NCBI GenBank assembly: GCA_905221605.1
Contig: CAJNDS010002625.1
Coordinates: forward strand, 226,001-290,000
Direction: 5' to 3'
Source: Symbiodinium natans
Lineage: Eukaryota; Sar; Dinophyceae; Suessiales; Symbiodiniaceae
Length of the DNA stretch: 64,000 bases
Shown here one piece after another: positions 33,146 through 46,474 of this stretch. A model generated the notes under the pieces. The model worked only from the letters and a program-made list of their open reading frames with translations, was not told where the DNA came from and did no database searches. Both the position numbers and the translations under genes were made by a program. The stretch's first letter is position 1. The number at the start of each line of letters is the position of its first letter.

Positions 33146-34142
33146 ATTCTGTAACATTGTTACGTTATCTGATGATTTAAATGAATATGACATGGTAGTA
33201 TGTCAATGCACTTCTATTTTAAGAGGTACCTAGTATTGCCTACCAGTGTAGAGTCACATCGTGCCGTCAACTCAGGGAATCGCTGCTCATGGTCATCTCC
33301 CAAACCCTCCAACAATTTCTGAGTCATCCTTGTTGACTGCCGGGTGTAGCTGCGGATTGACTCTAGGCAGGATATGCCATTCTTGGCACTGAGATGACTG
33401 AGGATGCGCAAGTCCGAATGCACATTGCTGCATGGTGTTGACAAATTGAACACGAGGAAGTGCATCAGTGCCCAGAGTCTTGTAGTGGTAGCGGGTTGCT
33501 GGACGTCGTTTCGGGCTGACAGTGGGTGATGATATGTTGCTTAGATGCCGGAGACTGGGAATTTGCATAGGTTACCAGCACCACTTCAATTTCATGAAGC
33601 TTTGGGATACAAGGTTTACGGCACGGGCATGTGAACAGTTGGCTTGCCTGTCCTACTTGTATGGATTCGTGGCACGCGGGTTGTCTGACGTAGCTGGATC
33701 ATTACATGGTAAGTGCATCTCAGGTGTGGGAGGCAGGGTTTTCAAGAGCTCTATGTGAGTCTGTGTGGGTCTCGGTAGCTTTCAACACCGACATGCGTCG
33801 TGTTGTCTACACTTTGACCCCGGTAAGGGATTCGCATGCTTGTGCGGTGACTTCCACTCAGCGCCACTTCGAAGAACTTGGAAGTGCTGCTTTCGTGTTG
33901 CGAACTTGTAACCACGTGAGCCTCATCACTGTGAGGTTGCATGGCATTCAAAGTTGGCATGATGTGACTTCACACACGTTTTGATGTGCCGGAGGCCCAT
34001 GAAAAGACTCAGACCCTGCGCACGGAGGGCGGGCGCAGCGCAAAGCGGAACCTCAAGGAGCCGTGTAGAAGCCATGCATCCCAAGAACCGGGAAAACCCG
34101 ACCCTGGACACCCTAACTTGAAACCCTGAACGTCCTCTCGGC

Positions 34143-34264
34143 CCTAAACCCTAAACCCTAAACCCTCAACTCTAAACCCTAAACCCTGAACCCTAAACCC
34201 TAAACCCCAAACCTAAACCCTAAACCCTAAACCCTAAACCCTCAACCCTAAACCCTAAACCCTA
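34143..34264. repeat. CCCTAAA interstitial telomere-like array
   Basis: About 16 units of CCCTAAA with CCCTGAA, CCCTCAA and CCCCAAA variants, ending 30 bp before a (CA)n tract. Confidence 0.95.
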
Positions 34265-34294
34265 CCTAGGAGGGATTTCTTAGGAGTCAAACAC

Positions 34295-34970
<676 letters not shown>

Positions 34971-35137
34971 CACACACAACACCCCGATTCCGCTGGCATC
35001 TGCAGACTGCGCCGACGCGCGACACAAAAGAGTTCAAGTTCTTAAGACGTACAGTTGGTGGCGCATGGCTGACGTAACAAAAAACCCTAAACCCTGAATA
35101 TCCGATGAATATCTTTAAGTTTTTGGACTCGGCTGCA

Positions 35138-35330
35138 GCAAGCAGGAAGCCGAGGATGTGTTGGCCTCTCTGCCCAAAGAAGACAGAAGGCAAATTGCCA
35201 GGCGCAGGGAAGCATCCCTCTGCTCAGTTTGACAAGTTGAAGGTTGCTGAAGAGCTGAACTCCGACTGTTGCCAACTGCGTCTGCAGGCGTATTGAGGTG
35301 CTTCGCTGGCCGAGCGAACCCGAGACTGCT
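35138..35330 (+). CDS. Exon fragments of an unrecognised protein
   Basis: After GGCTGCAG, one frame reads KQEAEDVLASLPKEDRRQIA, then RRREASL. After TCTGCAG (35286), another reads RIEVLRWPSEPETAEELEVW. Both are short, charged and helix-like. They may be exons of one plus-strand gene with the neighbouring clusters. No domain can be named. Confidence 0.35.
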
Positions 35331-37699
35331 GAAGAGCTTGAGGTGTGGTGGATGGCGACGGCTTTTGGGGGGGTTCGGTTGTTTGTTTTCAAGTTGGTAT
35401 CCTAAGTTGCAATCTCTCTGCAGCTGAAATCATCTATGTCCTGGAATTCATCTCGAGCGCAGGCGGGCGTTTACCTGCAGCGGGCTGGAAGGTGATCTGG
35501 TGAGACTGCGATGGAGCATTGATGGAGCATTCGCTCAACTCCTAGACGGAGATCCTGCACTCGGCTCATCGAGCAGCTCCGGGGCATCGGCCTTTGCGTG
35601 TAGGAGGTCTCAAGACCTGGCATGCCTCACATGCTTCAACTGTTAATGTCGCGTGAAGCGAAGCCGCTTGAAGCGAAGCGGCCTCGCTTCTGAGCCTGAG
35701 CCTGGCATTGTCGCTTTGTCCTGGAAAGTTGGGCTGCATAGGCGTTGCATGGCGTTGCTGCATGTGCATCAGTTTGCCAAGTTGACCAAGTCTTGTTCAT
35801 ACCGTTCATACATGTGAAGCACGGGAAAGTTGACATCAACTTTCTGGAGGTGTGGTTGCGCAGCATGTGGCGTGTCAGGGTAGAGGATTTGGCTCACAGC
35901 ACGGCTCTCTAAGCTTTGGCTAACTCGAACCCCGAGTGCGCTCCTCAGGCGTCTCTGCGATCAGGAACCTGTAGACGCAATGCCCCTCTCCTAAGGTGAG
36001 CAATGTCCTGGGCCCAAGCTTCCATACCTGATTCATGAGATGGTAGGGGGCCTGCCCGTTCGAGGCCTCCTACCATCACGCAGCACATGGACTACATCCA
36101 GGTCGCCCGTCAGGGCGTGGACGTTTGCTGTCGCGGCTGTGGTCTGTGGCGAATGGCATGCTGATGAACTCCTGGCTCGATAAATGCCCGCAGCTTTGGA
36201 CTAAGCATGAAACATCATTAAACAAAACCATCTGTTCCTCTTCATGATCCGCTCCCAGACGTATGGAAAAACATGAGAAGACCATGGAAGAACTGCTGTG
36301 GGACCTTGCAATCGCAGTGAAGTGGGCAGTCGGTAGAATTGGCGCGCAATGCTTCAATGCTGCTTGCCAGCCAGCTTGCTGCCCAATGCTGTCTTCTCCA
36401 TACTTTGAAGTTTGGAGATAAAGTCGATTTGTGATGCCAAGGCTGAGACATGAACTCATCGAGGGGGCTGCAGCCCTTGTGTTAGGGCTTTAGGGGTTAT
36501 GGGGTTTAGGGTTCGGGTGAAGCGTTCAATGTCCTAAGGCTGCTCGCCCTGCTGTGCTTCCTGCTCGTGGATCAGTCCGTGGCCAAGAAGGGTGTCTATC
36601 GTTCGGGGCAGCGGGCAGCGGGCTGAAGACTTAACCAAACGGGTGCTGAACCCGGATGTGGCTTGACCTGGAGATTGGGTAGGTGGATGGATGTCTGTCT
36701 GTGACTGATGTTCGGCTGAGAATGCACATGTTTGGTTGAGGATGCACTTGTTTGGGTTGCGTGTGCCGGTACTCGACCAAATTGATTTTGTTAGCGCGTT
36801 GTCTGTTGAACTCTGTCAATGACATCATCCGACCGAGTTGGGCATGATCCAATGCAGATCTGCTGCCAGCCTTGTCTTGGAAACAGCAGAGATGGCTCCC
36901 TGATTCTAAATTGAGATGACGTTTCAGAGCCGGATCGTCGAAGATTGCTGGAATGCTGCGCCCATACCCTGGCTATGTGCTGGAGCAGGATGGAGCCCAG
37001 GTTTCTCGCACTTTTGCTCTTGACACCTGCATGTTTATTGTTGTTTAAGGGCGTTAAGCGCAAGGCGCACGAATGCACGTGGCACGCCCTCTTTTTGTTG
37101 CTTCTACTGGGCTCTTTGCCTTGAAAAGGGGCTGGCTGACCTGTTTTGTTAGCTTTCTCAGTTTGAACCCCCACCTTTTCCACACAGGACCACGACTTGC
37201 CTTCGATTCGTTGAGCGAAGCTGTCCAAACATTCGTGTCTCGCGAGCGCCTTCCGTGGAGTCCAGCAGAGGCCTTCCGGTCGCATCATCCGCCTTGGGGG
37301 AACTTTGCCGCTGAGCCGCTTGAGTGCTGCCTGAGCCTCTGAGCCTCTGAGCCTCTGCTCTGGGCAGCTCTCACACGTGCTCTCGCAGATGCCGACTGAC
37401 TCTCTTAAAACAGCTAGAAGAACCTTCAGGTCGAACGAGCATCCTTGCAGGGCTTGCAGCTCTTGGCCGCCAGACTGAACCAGCTCTGGCCCAAGCATTT
37501 TGAAGGGTTCTAGAAGCTTTCCTTCCACTGCGATGGTCCCTTCTTCCACAAGGTCCACGCCCTTCAGCGGGCAGCACAGCCTCCCGCTCAAGCTCCGTGT
37601 TCAAGTCGAGGACTGGGATTTGGACTGGGCCGTGGCCTCCCAGTCTCCTATCTTCACAACATCTTCATCTCATCTTCATTCATGCTCTTGGCAGTCATG

Positions 37700-37944
37700 G
37701 GTTGGCCTGTGTCCAGGACGATCTGGGCGACTCTGACAAGGACCTCGCCCGTGCTTCCCGGAGCTTCCATCCTATCATGCAAGCTTCTTTTGAGGCAGCC
37801 GAGATTTATGCCCGCATGCTGCAGAACCAGGAGGCAGACGTAGAGATGAGGAGGGCGGAAAATGAGAGCTTGCGAGAGCTCGACAGAGAGTTAGGTGGAC
37901 TACCTCTTCGCCTTGCACGGCTCGGAAATGTTCAAGGTCCTTAA
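37700..37944 (+). CDS. Coiled-coil exon, end of an open frame
   Basis: The frame reads DDLGDSDKDLARASRSF, then FEAAEIYARMLQNQEADVEM and AENESLRELDREL, before a TAA directly at a telomere-like CCCTAAA block. The heptad pattern is clear. The overlap of the stop with the repeat suggests the gene end was altered by repeat insertion or that an intron starts earlier. Confidence 0.4.
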
Positions 37945-38217
37945 ACCCTGAACCCTAAACCCTAAACCCTAAACCCTAAGCCCTAAACCCCAAACCCTAA
38001 ACCCTAAACCCTGTGCGAAATGTGCCAGCTGTGCTTGCATCCACTGACTGGATCAGCCCCGTGCCGATGTCAGCGTGAAGGTTGCAGTGGATGCCGGCGA
38101 CTCGGCTGGCGTCCTGACCCTCCTCAGTGGTGGCCCGCAGATGCCTTGGCGCCTGAAGCGAAACTCACTCTTCCTAGGTTTAGGGTATAGGGTTTAGGGT
38201 TGAGGGTTCAGGGTTCC
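37943..38217. repeat. 165-bp segment capped by outward telomere-like blocks
   Basis: CCCTAAA units at 37943-38012, about 165 bp of unique sequence, then TTTAGGG-type units at 38178-38217. This is the same arrangement as at 30021-30311. Confidence 0.85.
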
Positions 38218-38956
38218 ATGCGCTTCCAACTTCGTGGGGGGGGGCGGGGGGCCTCTGCTCTGCCTTTTTTTGTTTGTTGAGGGGTTGCTGAGGTACCTAC
38301 TGGGCTCGGCCATTGGGCCTCAGCTGCACAGCCCGTGGACCTTCTCCGCAGATGTCCAGGCTAGGCTGAACCTGCAATATGCTGCAATGTTCTATCTCCA
38401 CAAGTTGTGCATTCCAGAATATTCCACAGCTCACAGATGCTCGCAGGTTCAAGACCTGATGGGAGGAGTCCTCGATCCCCGACTGGATTCGGCAATTCCG
38501 GAAACGGGGAAGCGATTGCTGATTTAGATGGTTTTTCATCTCTTGCTGAGCTCAGGATCTTGTTCAACAGCAAGAGCCCCCTGCCAGCTCCGTGGCGCTT
38601 GTGTGGGATGTGCGGGGCTAAGCTATGCAAAGCTAGCCCAAGCTGCATATCCTCCTCTTGAGCTGGTGCTGTTCTGGCCGAGGCGGGCAGCTCTTTTGAC
38701 AAGCAGATGTGCGCCGGGGCAAGCTCCCACGCACAGCGCAACTCGGCAGTAACGGAACCAAGTCAGAACTCGAAAGCGTGATTTAATCCAGGGCTTTCGG
38801 AGTGATGTGCTGCTTACTTGCCTGGAACAAGCATAGTGCTGCAGGTTTGGGTATGGAAGTCTTGGACAACATGAGCTTTGCAGAGCAGGCCATTTCTTGC
38901 GCAACAGAAAACCGCGCCCATCTGAATGTGTCTTCATCTCTTCATCTGCAGGCCAT

Positions 38957-39150
38957 CATGCCGCAGATGCGGCAGCTGAAGGCCGCAGGTGGGACAGCTG
39001 GGGACGAGGACGACAGGGGGCGTGCTTGGCGCTGCGTTGCTCCCTTGCCAGATCCGGACTTGCTGATCGCCTGTGGCAACTTGCGCAGCGCGGAACAGAT
39101 CCTCGCTTCTGCCGCATGGCCAGAAGATGCCAAAAAGTGGCAAACATGTC
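38957..39150 (+). CDS. Possible exon
   Basis: Following CATCTGCAG, one frame reads IMPQMRQLKAAGG, then PDPDLLIACGNLRSAEQILA and AAWPEDAKKW. An overlapping frame (38897-39658) is longer (253 residues), so the frame choice is uncertain. No domain is recognised. Confidence 0.3.
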
Positions 39151-39687
39151 ATCAAAACCGTTCAGAACAAATGCCATCTCTCTTGGGTTCGAGGCCAGTA
39201 CGTTGGGCGGCGACCTCGGAGTTCACGTAGCACTTCCTCAGAGAGTTGCGGGAAATTCAAAGCATTCAGCGAAGCCCAAGGCTTTATTCCGCGCGGAATC
39301 GCGCTCACGGCGATGTCTACCAGGAGATCAGGGGCTGCTATTTGGGGTGGGGAGGATAGAGGCAGATTCCCGGGCTGTTGTCAGGGAAGCGGTGCGCTCC
39401 ATTGGGGCGCACCTGGCGCCCCGATCTCAGAAACACGGCAAGAGCTCGGCACATTCGCCTCAAGAGCTGAAGCTTAGGAACTACGTGTTGAGTCCCCTGG
39501 CCTGGGAACCTTCTTCACAAAGCTGCCCAGTCTTTGGCTGGGAGCCTGACCCAACAGCTCGTGCCCTCAATGGCGTCACCCGCCCAGCCCAAGGCTCGGC
39601 CTTCGCCTTTGCAGACGCCTATCGTGCAAAGTTCAGAGAGGCCGGTCGTTATGTCTGAGTTCTGTCTGTGAGCGTCATTGCGAGACA

Positions 39688-39689
39688 TG

Positions 39690-39728
<39 letters not shown>

Positions 39729-39730
39729 TT
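39688..39730. repeat. (TA)n(TG)n microsatellite
   Basis: ATATAT units run directly into GTGTGT units. Confidence 0.95.
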
Positions 39731-40029
39731 ATTTATTTTGTTTACGTAACTCGAGAGAGACACCGCGCAGGAGCCACTGCCAGACAGCGCTGCGGCAGCA
39801 GCAGGTGGCATTGCACTCTTGGCCGCCATCCAGGCTGCCAGGATCTCTGCACAGGTTGCTGCGCTCCTCTGTGAGACAGCTGGTATCTGGGATCCTGGCC
39901 CAATCCATAACTGCAATCCCCCAGGCCGGCAGCCTCGAGCAAACTGCTGTGCGGGAGGCAGGTGTCGGTGCCGGCACACGCATAGCACTTTTAAACTTTA
40001 GTTTGCTTGTTCCAAAGAGTTCTTCCTGT

Positions 40030-40204
40030 AATTAGGGAGTTGCTCAGAAGCAACTCCCAGAAGAGACGGCTGAAGGCGCTGCTGACGCGAGAGCAGCAGA
40101 CCTGTTACGGACGGCTGGCCTTCAACGAAGCAGGCCCTCAGCTTGACTTCATAACCTCCACGTTTCCTGCGCCAAAGAGATTCGTTGCACCGAGCGGTTT
40201 GTGA
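40030..40204 (+). CDS. Possible terminal exon
   Basis: After CTGTAATTAG the frame reads ELLRSNSQKRRLKALLTREQ, then QLDFITSTFPAPKRFVAPSG before TGA (40202-40204). It could be the C-terminus of the 31-40 kb gene. No motif is recognised. Confidence 0.35.
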
Positions 40205-40209
40205 GAACA

Positions 40210-42080
40210 CCTTGTGAGTACAGTCTTTGAAATGTAAGACTCCCGTTGAGGTCTTAGACGCAACCCTGTGACCCTGGTCCAGCAGGCGCTCCTTCTTGTA
40301 CTTGTAAGCGGGCTTGGTGAGTTTTTGGAGCGCCCTTTCCTCCATCCGGATGAGGTTCAGCCGCTGGACGAGGACGCTTTTGCAAGTTGTGAACTGATGT
40401 TCTTGGTACTGTTCTCACTTTGCTGGGTGACCGTTCCTCGCACGTGTTCGCCTCGGCCGCAGGGTTGGCTGTTGCTGTCGAGGGTCAAGCAGGGTCTTCC
40501 CTCAGACCTCTGGGCACAGATTAGATGGGCACAGAATTTGGCAAAGGGAGTTTCGATTCCACGACAGGGGGAAGCAGTGACGTCAGCCGCCACGACGGTA
40601 GTCTGAAGTGGCAATCTCTGGATATCTCTGGCATCGGTCCGGAAGACTTCAGAACTCCCACGTTGAACAGCCTTCTGGCAGGGGAAATCTTGAGTGCTGG
40701 GCTGTGATGCCTCTTCGTGTTCTTGGTGCGCGAAAGGACCAACCGAAGATGGATCGATGGACCAGCGCACAGATAGTGACGGCCAGCTGTGTTCCAAGAC
40801 AGTGCGTAAACATGCCCTAAACATGCCCTGAACAAAGTACTTAAAACTTCTTGTTTCCGATTGCTTGTTGCTCGGATGCAATTCGGGACCTGAAGATGCT
40901 TAAACCATCCTAACCCCCAAGTTTCCTTTCCAAAAACGCACCTTGCTGACTCGAGGTCAGGAGACACTGCTCGGCTGGCCATTGCCCAGCTGGGTGCAGA
41001 AGGAGATCGACGTGTACCCCTGCATCCCCGGCCAGGCCAATGGGAAGCCATGGGAAACCATGGGAAACCTTGATCCCTAGTACCATGTAAGCAGAGGGCA
41101 ACGGATGACTAGAGGAATGAAGACGTAGGGAAGAAAACGTGACGGAGGTGCACCTGACAAAGCAAACGAAGTGCACCCAGACCAACCAGCAAGAGACAGG
41201 GGTGGTGACTTGAAGGTGGAGCATCATTCTACATGGAAGCCATCCGGCACAGAACCCACACTTCATGATCCTCCAGAACTGCTAATTGCACGGTCTTGTT
41301 TTGAAACCAACTTCCCGAAGCTTCGTTCCAGGCCGTTGTTCTGGACATTGGTGGTAATGCAACAACATGCACGCAGGGAGCTCACTCTCACGGGACATGT
41401 GCCTCACACTTGCACTAGTTCCTTGCACCGCGATGAACCGACACGCACAGGAAGTGTCCCGCCGGACGGTACCGTACACCTCGATCTGTGGAATGTGAAG
41501 ACTGTCAACCGGGAACGTCTTCATCTCAAAGCAGATGCTGTTCTAGCAGATGTGATGCCTGCGACTTCCTGTTCTTTGAGTTCTGTGGCAAGGTATGGCA
41601 TGCAGTCTGGCATGAGCCAGTGCGACGTTTGTCCGTCGGGGGCTGCATGCCGCAATTCTGAGCTTGCTGCTCAGAGAACTTGGTTTTTGCATATCGCAGT
41701 CGCGCCATATCGCGAACTTGGTCTGTAGTCATTGTGGGTTCTTGGCGGAGTTGCCCAGGGTGGTTGCCAAGCCCGGCCGGCAGCCCAGTGTTCAGACGAG
41801 AGCCAGATGCGGTAGACTCAGTAGACTCAGTAGACCTTCTCTGCATTCTCTGCAAAAAGCATAAGGCTTCTATCAGCTTCCAACAGCTTCCTTGCAAGAG
41901 GGCACCTTCGTGGCCCCGACGGATTCCTTTCCGACTAGCAGCTTTGTTGAGCCCTTTGAAGATGCCCTTTTCCGAGCAAGCTCGCCAGGTGCCGTGCTAC
42001 CCGCAGCACCTCTGCACTGGGAACAACCAATGTACAGAGGCTCATCAAGGCATCTTGTGCCCGGATCCTGGAGCTTCACC
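40210..42080. other. No gene supported
   Basis: Overlapping short frames on both strands with no consistent exon pattern. Confidence 0.35.
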
Positions 42081-42085
42081 GGACA

Positions 42086-42113
42086 AAGAGAGAGAGAGAG
42101 AGAGAGAGAGAGT
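42086..42113. repeat. (GA)n microsatellite
   Basis: AGAGAGAG tract of about 26 bp. Confidence 0.95.
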
Positions 42114-42139
42114 CCGATACCGCTACCCGTTTAAAAAGG

Positions 42140-42620
42140 GGACGTGCCCGAAGCCTGAAGCCACCTTAAGTTGGGGGTCCTTGTGTTGAAGTAAAAAGGC
42201 TCCTTTAAGGGGCCTTTGGGCTCTCTGAGTCCGACCTGTCGTCGCACTAAGGCCAGGGCTGTGAGTTCGGATTCTCAAAGCCGCTCTGGGGGCTGAAGCG
42301 CGGGGACCTCAGGAATCCTTTGGGGGTTTACGACATTTTGGGGTACCTTTCTGGGGGGTCCTTCTTACAGAGGGGCCTAGTGTTTGGGGGTCTATATTAG
42401 GGGCCCTTATGATCGTGAACCCCCCCCGTGTGAAGCATCCTCAAGGTGGTTTTGGTAGCTTTCAATCATAATTAGTAGCATGGGCGCTACTGCGTATCTT
42501 CAGAGCTCTTGAAGCTCAATCCCATATGGTGAGTTCTCTGTAGGATGGTCCCTTTTGGGGCCCTTACTCTACTTCTCTAGGGTACCCAAAAAGGGACCAG
42601 GATGTTGCTCGGGGCAGCCG
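42140..42620. repeat. GGGGCC/GGGCCC-rich region with foldbacks
   Basis: It is dense in GGGGCC, AAGGGG and GGGGTCC motifs. GGTCCCTTTTGGG (42547) and CCCAAAAAGGGACC (42585) form a hairpin. Similar sequence recurs at 48560-48670, 54930-54955 and 61040-61080, suggesting one dispersed family. Confidence 0.6.
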
Positions 42621-43523
42621 GCCGAGGTGAGGTATGTACCAAGTGCCCAAGCCAACGAGCATGGGCCTTAAACCGCCTTCTTCCTTAACTGGAAGGCGCA
42701 GGGCTGGCTGGATCGCGCTGAGACAAAGGTCACAGTTGGAAGCATCGCGCTGACGATCAGCGTGTATGTTTGAGGCTTACTGAACCAGCGGAGGTGTAGC
42801 AAAGGAGAGGCAGCACAAGTGATTCTAGAAACAGCTTCTTGCATCACAGGGCACGCGCCCTCAGGTGTTGTATATCTGGCTGATCGTGAAGGGCACGAAG
42901 TCAGCATCACAGTCCATGCGCGCTCTGCCCTCCGTGATCCTCAAGATTGGCCTGAGCCTCGGAGTTATAGATCTTAATAGCTAGTAGTCCTAAGAGCACT
43001 GCAATCGTATATCGTGATGTAGTGATGGTGCTCACTGCTAGCTGGCTCAGGCGTGAACTACATCCAGTTCGTGCGCTTGCTCAGCTGTTGCAGCCGTGTT
43101 ACAACGAAGCCCTGCGCTACAGCAGCTTGACATCTTGGGAGGCGGGCACCGCGTTCGAGGCCACCAACTTCAAAGCCTTGGACCCGAGAAGTGGAAGAGA
43201 GTGGAAGAACATGGAAGAACTGAGCAGTTTGTGTGGTCTGGCAATCTTTGTACAGTAGGGCTTAACCTGCCTGGCTATGACTTCTAAGATTAAGCCCAAA
43301 GCTTTCTAAAGCTCCCTGAGGCCATGGTGTCGACCATCTGCGGGGAAGGCTCTGCCACGTGGATCTTCCCCATTGTCGCTCTGTGCGATGCTCAGAGCAT
43401 CGTGTTTCCGCTCTGAATGCCTCCCTAAGGCTTTTTGTTTTTGTTGCGATGCTCCTTCTTTGAACCCAGACCCAGGAGAACCCCTTAGGGGTCAGGGCAG
43501 AATCAAGTAGAATCCTGTAGAGT

Positions 43524-43901
43524 GTGTTTGTGGACAGGCCAGAAAGGCTGCAGTATCCTCTGACCACTCTGATCAGCGAAGGGCTCAGTGTTTGGGCGTC
43601 CCGACATCACCTGATTGCGCTCCTGCTTGCCAAGGTTTGGATTGTATTCTGCCGCTGGAAAGCAGTGTGCGACCCTATCAGGCGTATTCTGCGGGGCCTT
43701 GTCGGACGTGGTCCAGTCAAGACTCGCCGCATGCAGGTCGAGATTCTGGTGGGCCGAGCGCCAAGCTCCGTTTCTGTTTTTGCTATTGCGACCTCGGCCT
43801 TGTTGTTGCAGCAATGCCAAACCGCCTGTGATGGCGAAGCACTTGTGATGACTCAGCCAGTGCATGATTGCAAGCGCCTGCTGGCATCAGCAAGGACATG
43901 A
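43524..43901 (+). CDS. Uncertain open frame, 125 residues
   Basis: The frame contains hydrophobic segments (LIALLLAKVWIVFCRW and VSVFAIATSALLLQQC) separated by a basic stretch (RRILRGLVGRGPVKTRR), like two membrane spans with a basic loop. Three overlapping frames exist, so confidence is low. Confidence 0.25.
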   Translation: MFVDRPERLQYPLTTLISEGLSVWASRHHLIALLLAKVWIVFCRWKAVCDPIRRILRGLVGRGPVKTRRMQVEILVGRAPSSVSVFAIATSALLLQQCQTACDGEALVMTQPVHDCKRLLASART

Positions 43902-44974
43902 ACACAGATGACCCTGAAGCATGTGTGCAATCCCCTCACATCTCCACTAGGCTGCCGGGGAAAGATGGGCTGGCTGGGCTGGTGGGCAGTCGTGAGGTCA
44001 CGGCAGAGTCACATGATCGCATGCCTTTGGAGGGGCAGGCCTCAGCATGAGGAGGCTACAAGGGAGGAGTTGTGTATGGCACCAAAGAGAGAGATGGCGA
44101 GGATCATGGATGGGATGTGTTTAGAGACTGGGGAGAACCAGCAGAAGCGTCCTAACTGCCCGAGGCCTTGAAGCCTCGGTGGATTTGAGAAACCCCACAC
44201 TTCAGCAAGAAATCCTGAGGCTTAACTCTCATGCCGGCAGCATTCTTCATCATGACCTTCTTCGCGTTTGTACGGAAGGCCCGGAGCCGGTGATCTCCGA
44301 AAAGTTGGACTCTTGTTGAGGACGTTAAGTTATTATTGTTTTGGCCAGAAGAATAGGGCTATATAGAAAAGTAGAGTATCCTTGTTGCAAGAGCTTGCGC
44401 GCGCCGCCTCGGCAGCCGGGCTGGCCCAATGCGGGGTGTAGCATGCGCATCGCAGACGAAGGAAAGCCAAGTCATAATATGTCAGCGCAGCACCACGGTC
44501 TAAGACTAGGGTTCCGACAAGCGGTCCTGGGGGGGGGGGGAAGGGTTGGGAAGGGGGGGGGAAGGAGACCAGATCCTGGTCTGCTTGCTTGTTCTAGACG
44601 CCTCTCGACGAAAGCCGAGGCGAATGATGGAGACTAAAAAGCCCCTTAACAAGAACCCAATTTGAGGATATCTCGGTCAGGACTGCATCGGTAAAAGGCT
44701 GGTGCCGTGGCTCCGGCGTCGACGAGCCACTCGGCCCGAAACCTTCGCCTTGCAATCCCTAAGCCCCTAAGCCCGGCTGACCATCCTAGGGTTTAAGCCC
44801 GCTTTCGGGCGCTGTTGGCCTGAAGATCCTGAGGCACGCTACAAGGCTCGGCGCTCGGGCTTCGGAAAGCACGATTTTTGGGCTTAGAGATGCTTGCAGG
44901 GCTTAGTGCTTCTTATGAGTCTTTAGGGGTGTTTGGGAGAGGTATACTGAGTGGGGCGCTGATAGGATCCCTTC

Positions 44975-45229
44975 ATGTCGAATGTGGCATCAGAGAGGAG
45001 TCGACAAGTGAGAGCTTCACGCGCTTCGGCTCAGGAAAGGAAGAGAAAGCGTGAGGCAGAGCAGATACCTCAGCCATGTTCCGTATCTGATACTCAAGAG
45101 AGCAAGGCGCCTCTGCCTCGGCAAAACCAAGTGGTAGGTGTTAATGTGACATTAGGACTTGGGGTTGAAGGATGGTTCAGGAATGATCAGGGCTTGTGGA
45201 AATGGACCTGTTTGCTTGACACATCTTGA
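44975..45229 (+). CDS. Uncertain small open frame, 84 residues
   Basis: It starts MSNVASERSRQVRASRAS, with a basic coiled segment (QERKRKREAEQIP), and ends GWFRNDQGLWKWTCLL. It is complete from start to stop. No family is recognised. Confidence 0.3.
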   Translation: MSNVASERSRQVRASRASAQERKRKREAEQIPQPCSVSDTQESKAPLPRQNQVVGVNVTLGLGVEGWFRNDQGLWKWTCLLDTS

Positions 45230-45529
45230 CTCAGCTCTTGCTGAGGCTCGGCGTCATCGTGGAAGCTGACCAGGAGGCTCTGTAGTCGTTCTTCCCTTAT
45301 AGACTAGGTATGCTACAACTTTACATAAGCCCTTGACTCCGCGACTTCCTAGAGCCAGGAGGAGGAGGATCCCGAGCCGTGTGGGACCGAGACTGTCCAT
45401 GAACGACGCGCGATTCAGAAGTTGGACGCGCGCGATTGAGAAACTGGTCGCGGTTCAGGATAGTCGGATTCAGGAAACTCCGGTGCTTCAGGACATGCAG
45501 ATCAAGAAACTACCCGGCTTGCTTTCAAA

Positions 45530-45730
45530 GGGCTTTCTGATTCCCGGGTCCGCGGTTTCGATGGTCCGCACTTTGCAGTTTCACGAATCCGCGGTTTCGA
45601 GTTTCGGACTCCGTGGTTTCCAGTCGAATCCGCGTTTTATAGCGTTTTCCACTTTCCCGAATCCTTTTTTTCCAGCTTCCGAATCCGCTCGTTTTCAGTT
45701 TCCGAATCCGCTGTTGACCGAAGCCACAAT
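45530..45730. repeat. Degenerate GAATCCGC(G)GTTTC repeat
   Basis: Variants of CCGAATCCGC and GTTTC(C/G)AGTTTC recur about every 30 bp, giving an apparent frame with repeated FQFPNP-like peptides. It is probably a decayed minisatellite. Confidence 0.55.
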
Positions 45731-46474
45731 TTTCCAAGGTTGGTGGTGACTTGTAAACGCCACCGGTGAAGTGATGGCGTGGTTGTTTCGGTTTCAGGAG
45801 CTGAAGCAGCTGTGCCATGAGCAGTCTGAAACCTTTTGATCTTCAAAGCTTTCGAGTTGGCTTCCCGCCGGGTAGTCAGTACAGCAGCCGCTGTCGACTG
45901 AAGGCTGTCGCCCTGCTCTGGTGCGTCGCGTCGGGACCGGCGAGATCATGTCAATCCATTCGTCTCGCACTTGCACATCGAGCATAGGATCTAGGAGCCC
46001 TTCTTCAAGCACTTTCTGCAAGCACCACAGGACATCCGTTCGTCCACCTCGCCCGTGTCACCCACCCCGCCTGCATCTCGCAGAGGCAGCGAGGGGCCGG
46101 CGGCACAAGGGCAGCACAAGGGCGTGGGGCAGCACTAGGGCGCGCTGGAGCTGTGACTGTGCTCACTGATGTCCGCAGGATGTGAGCACGACGAACTGAC
46201 AGAGCTCACATTCACATATGAGCACATGTTCCTCGTTGCCTACTGTAGTATCCTAGCGAGTCTAGTGAGGGTGCACCGCCTGCCATGGTTCCCCTGGCTG
46301 CGCCTCTGCGACCGCACCTGCAGCGTGCCGTTGGCCGAGCTGTCAGTTGTCCAGCAAGCAGTCTAGCGCGCTTCGGTAGTTCAACTGGGAACCGGCTGAG
46401 GATGTAAAGCTGTTGCGGCACGTGATGGGCATGTCCCTCTCGATGCAGGACTCCTTGCCAACAGGTGACATGCC

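Noticed and set aside
33560-33625. GNAT acetyltransferase-like fragment (FHEALGYKVYGTG)
   Set aside because: The match is very short and ends in a stop; overlapping frames are as good.
42240-42290. tRNA-like sequence (GTGAGTTCGGATTCTCAAAGC)
   Set aside because: There is a vague B-box resemblance, but no cloverleaf can be drawn.
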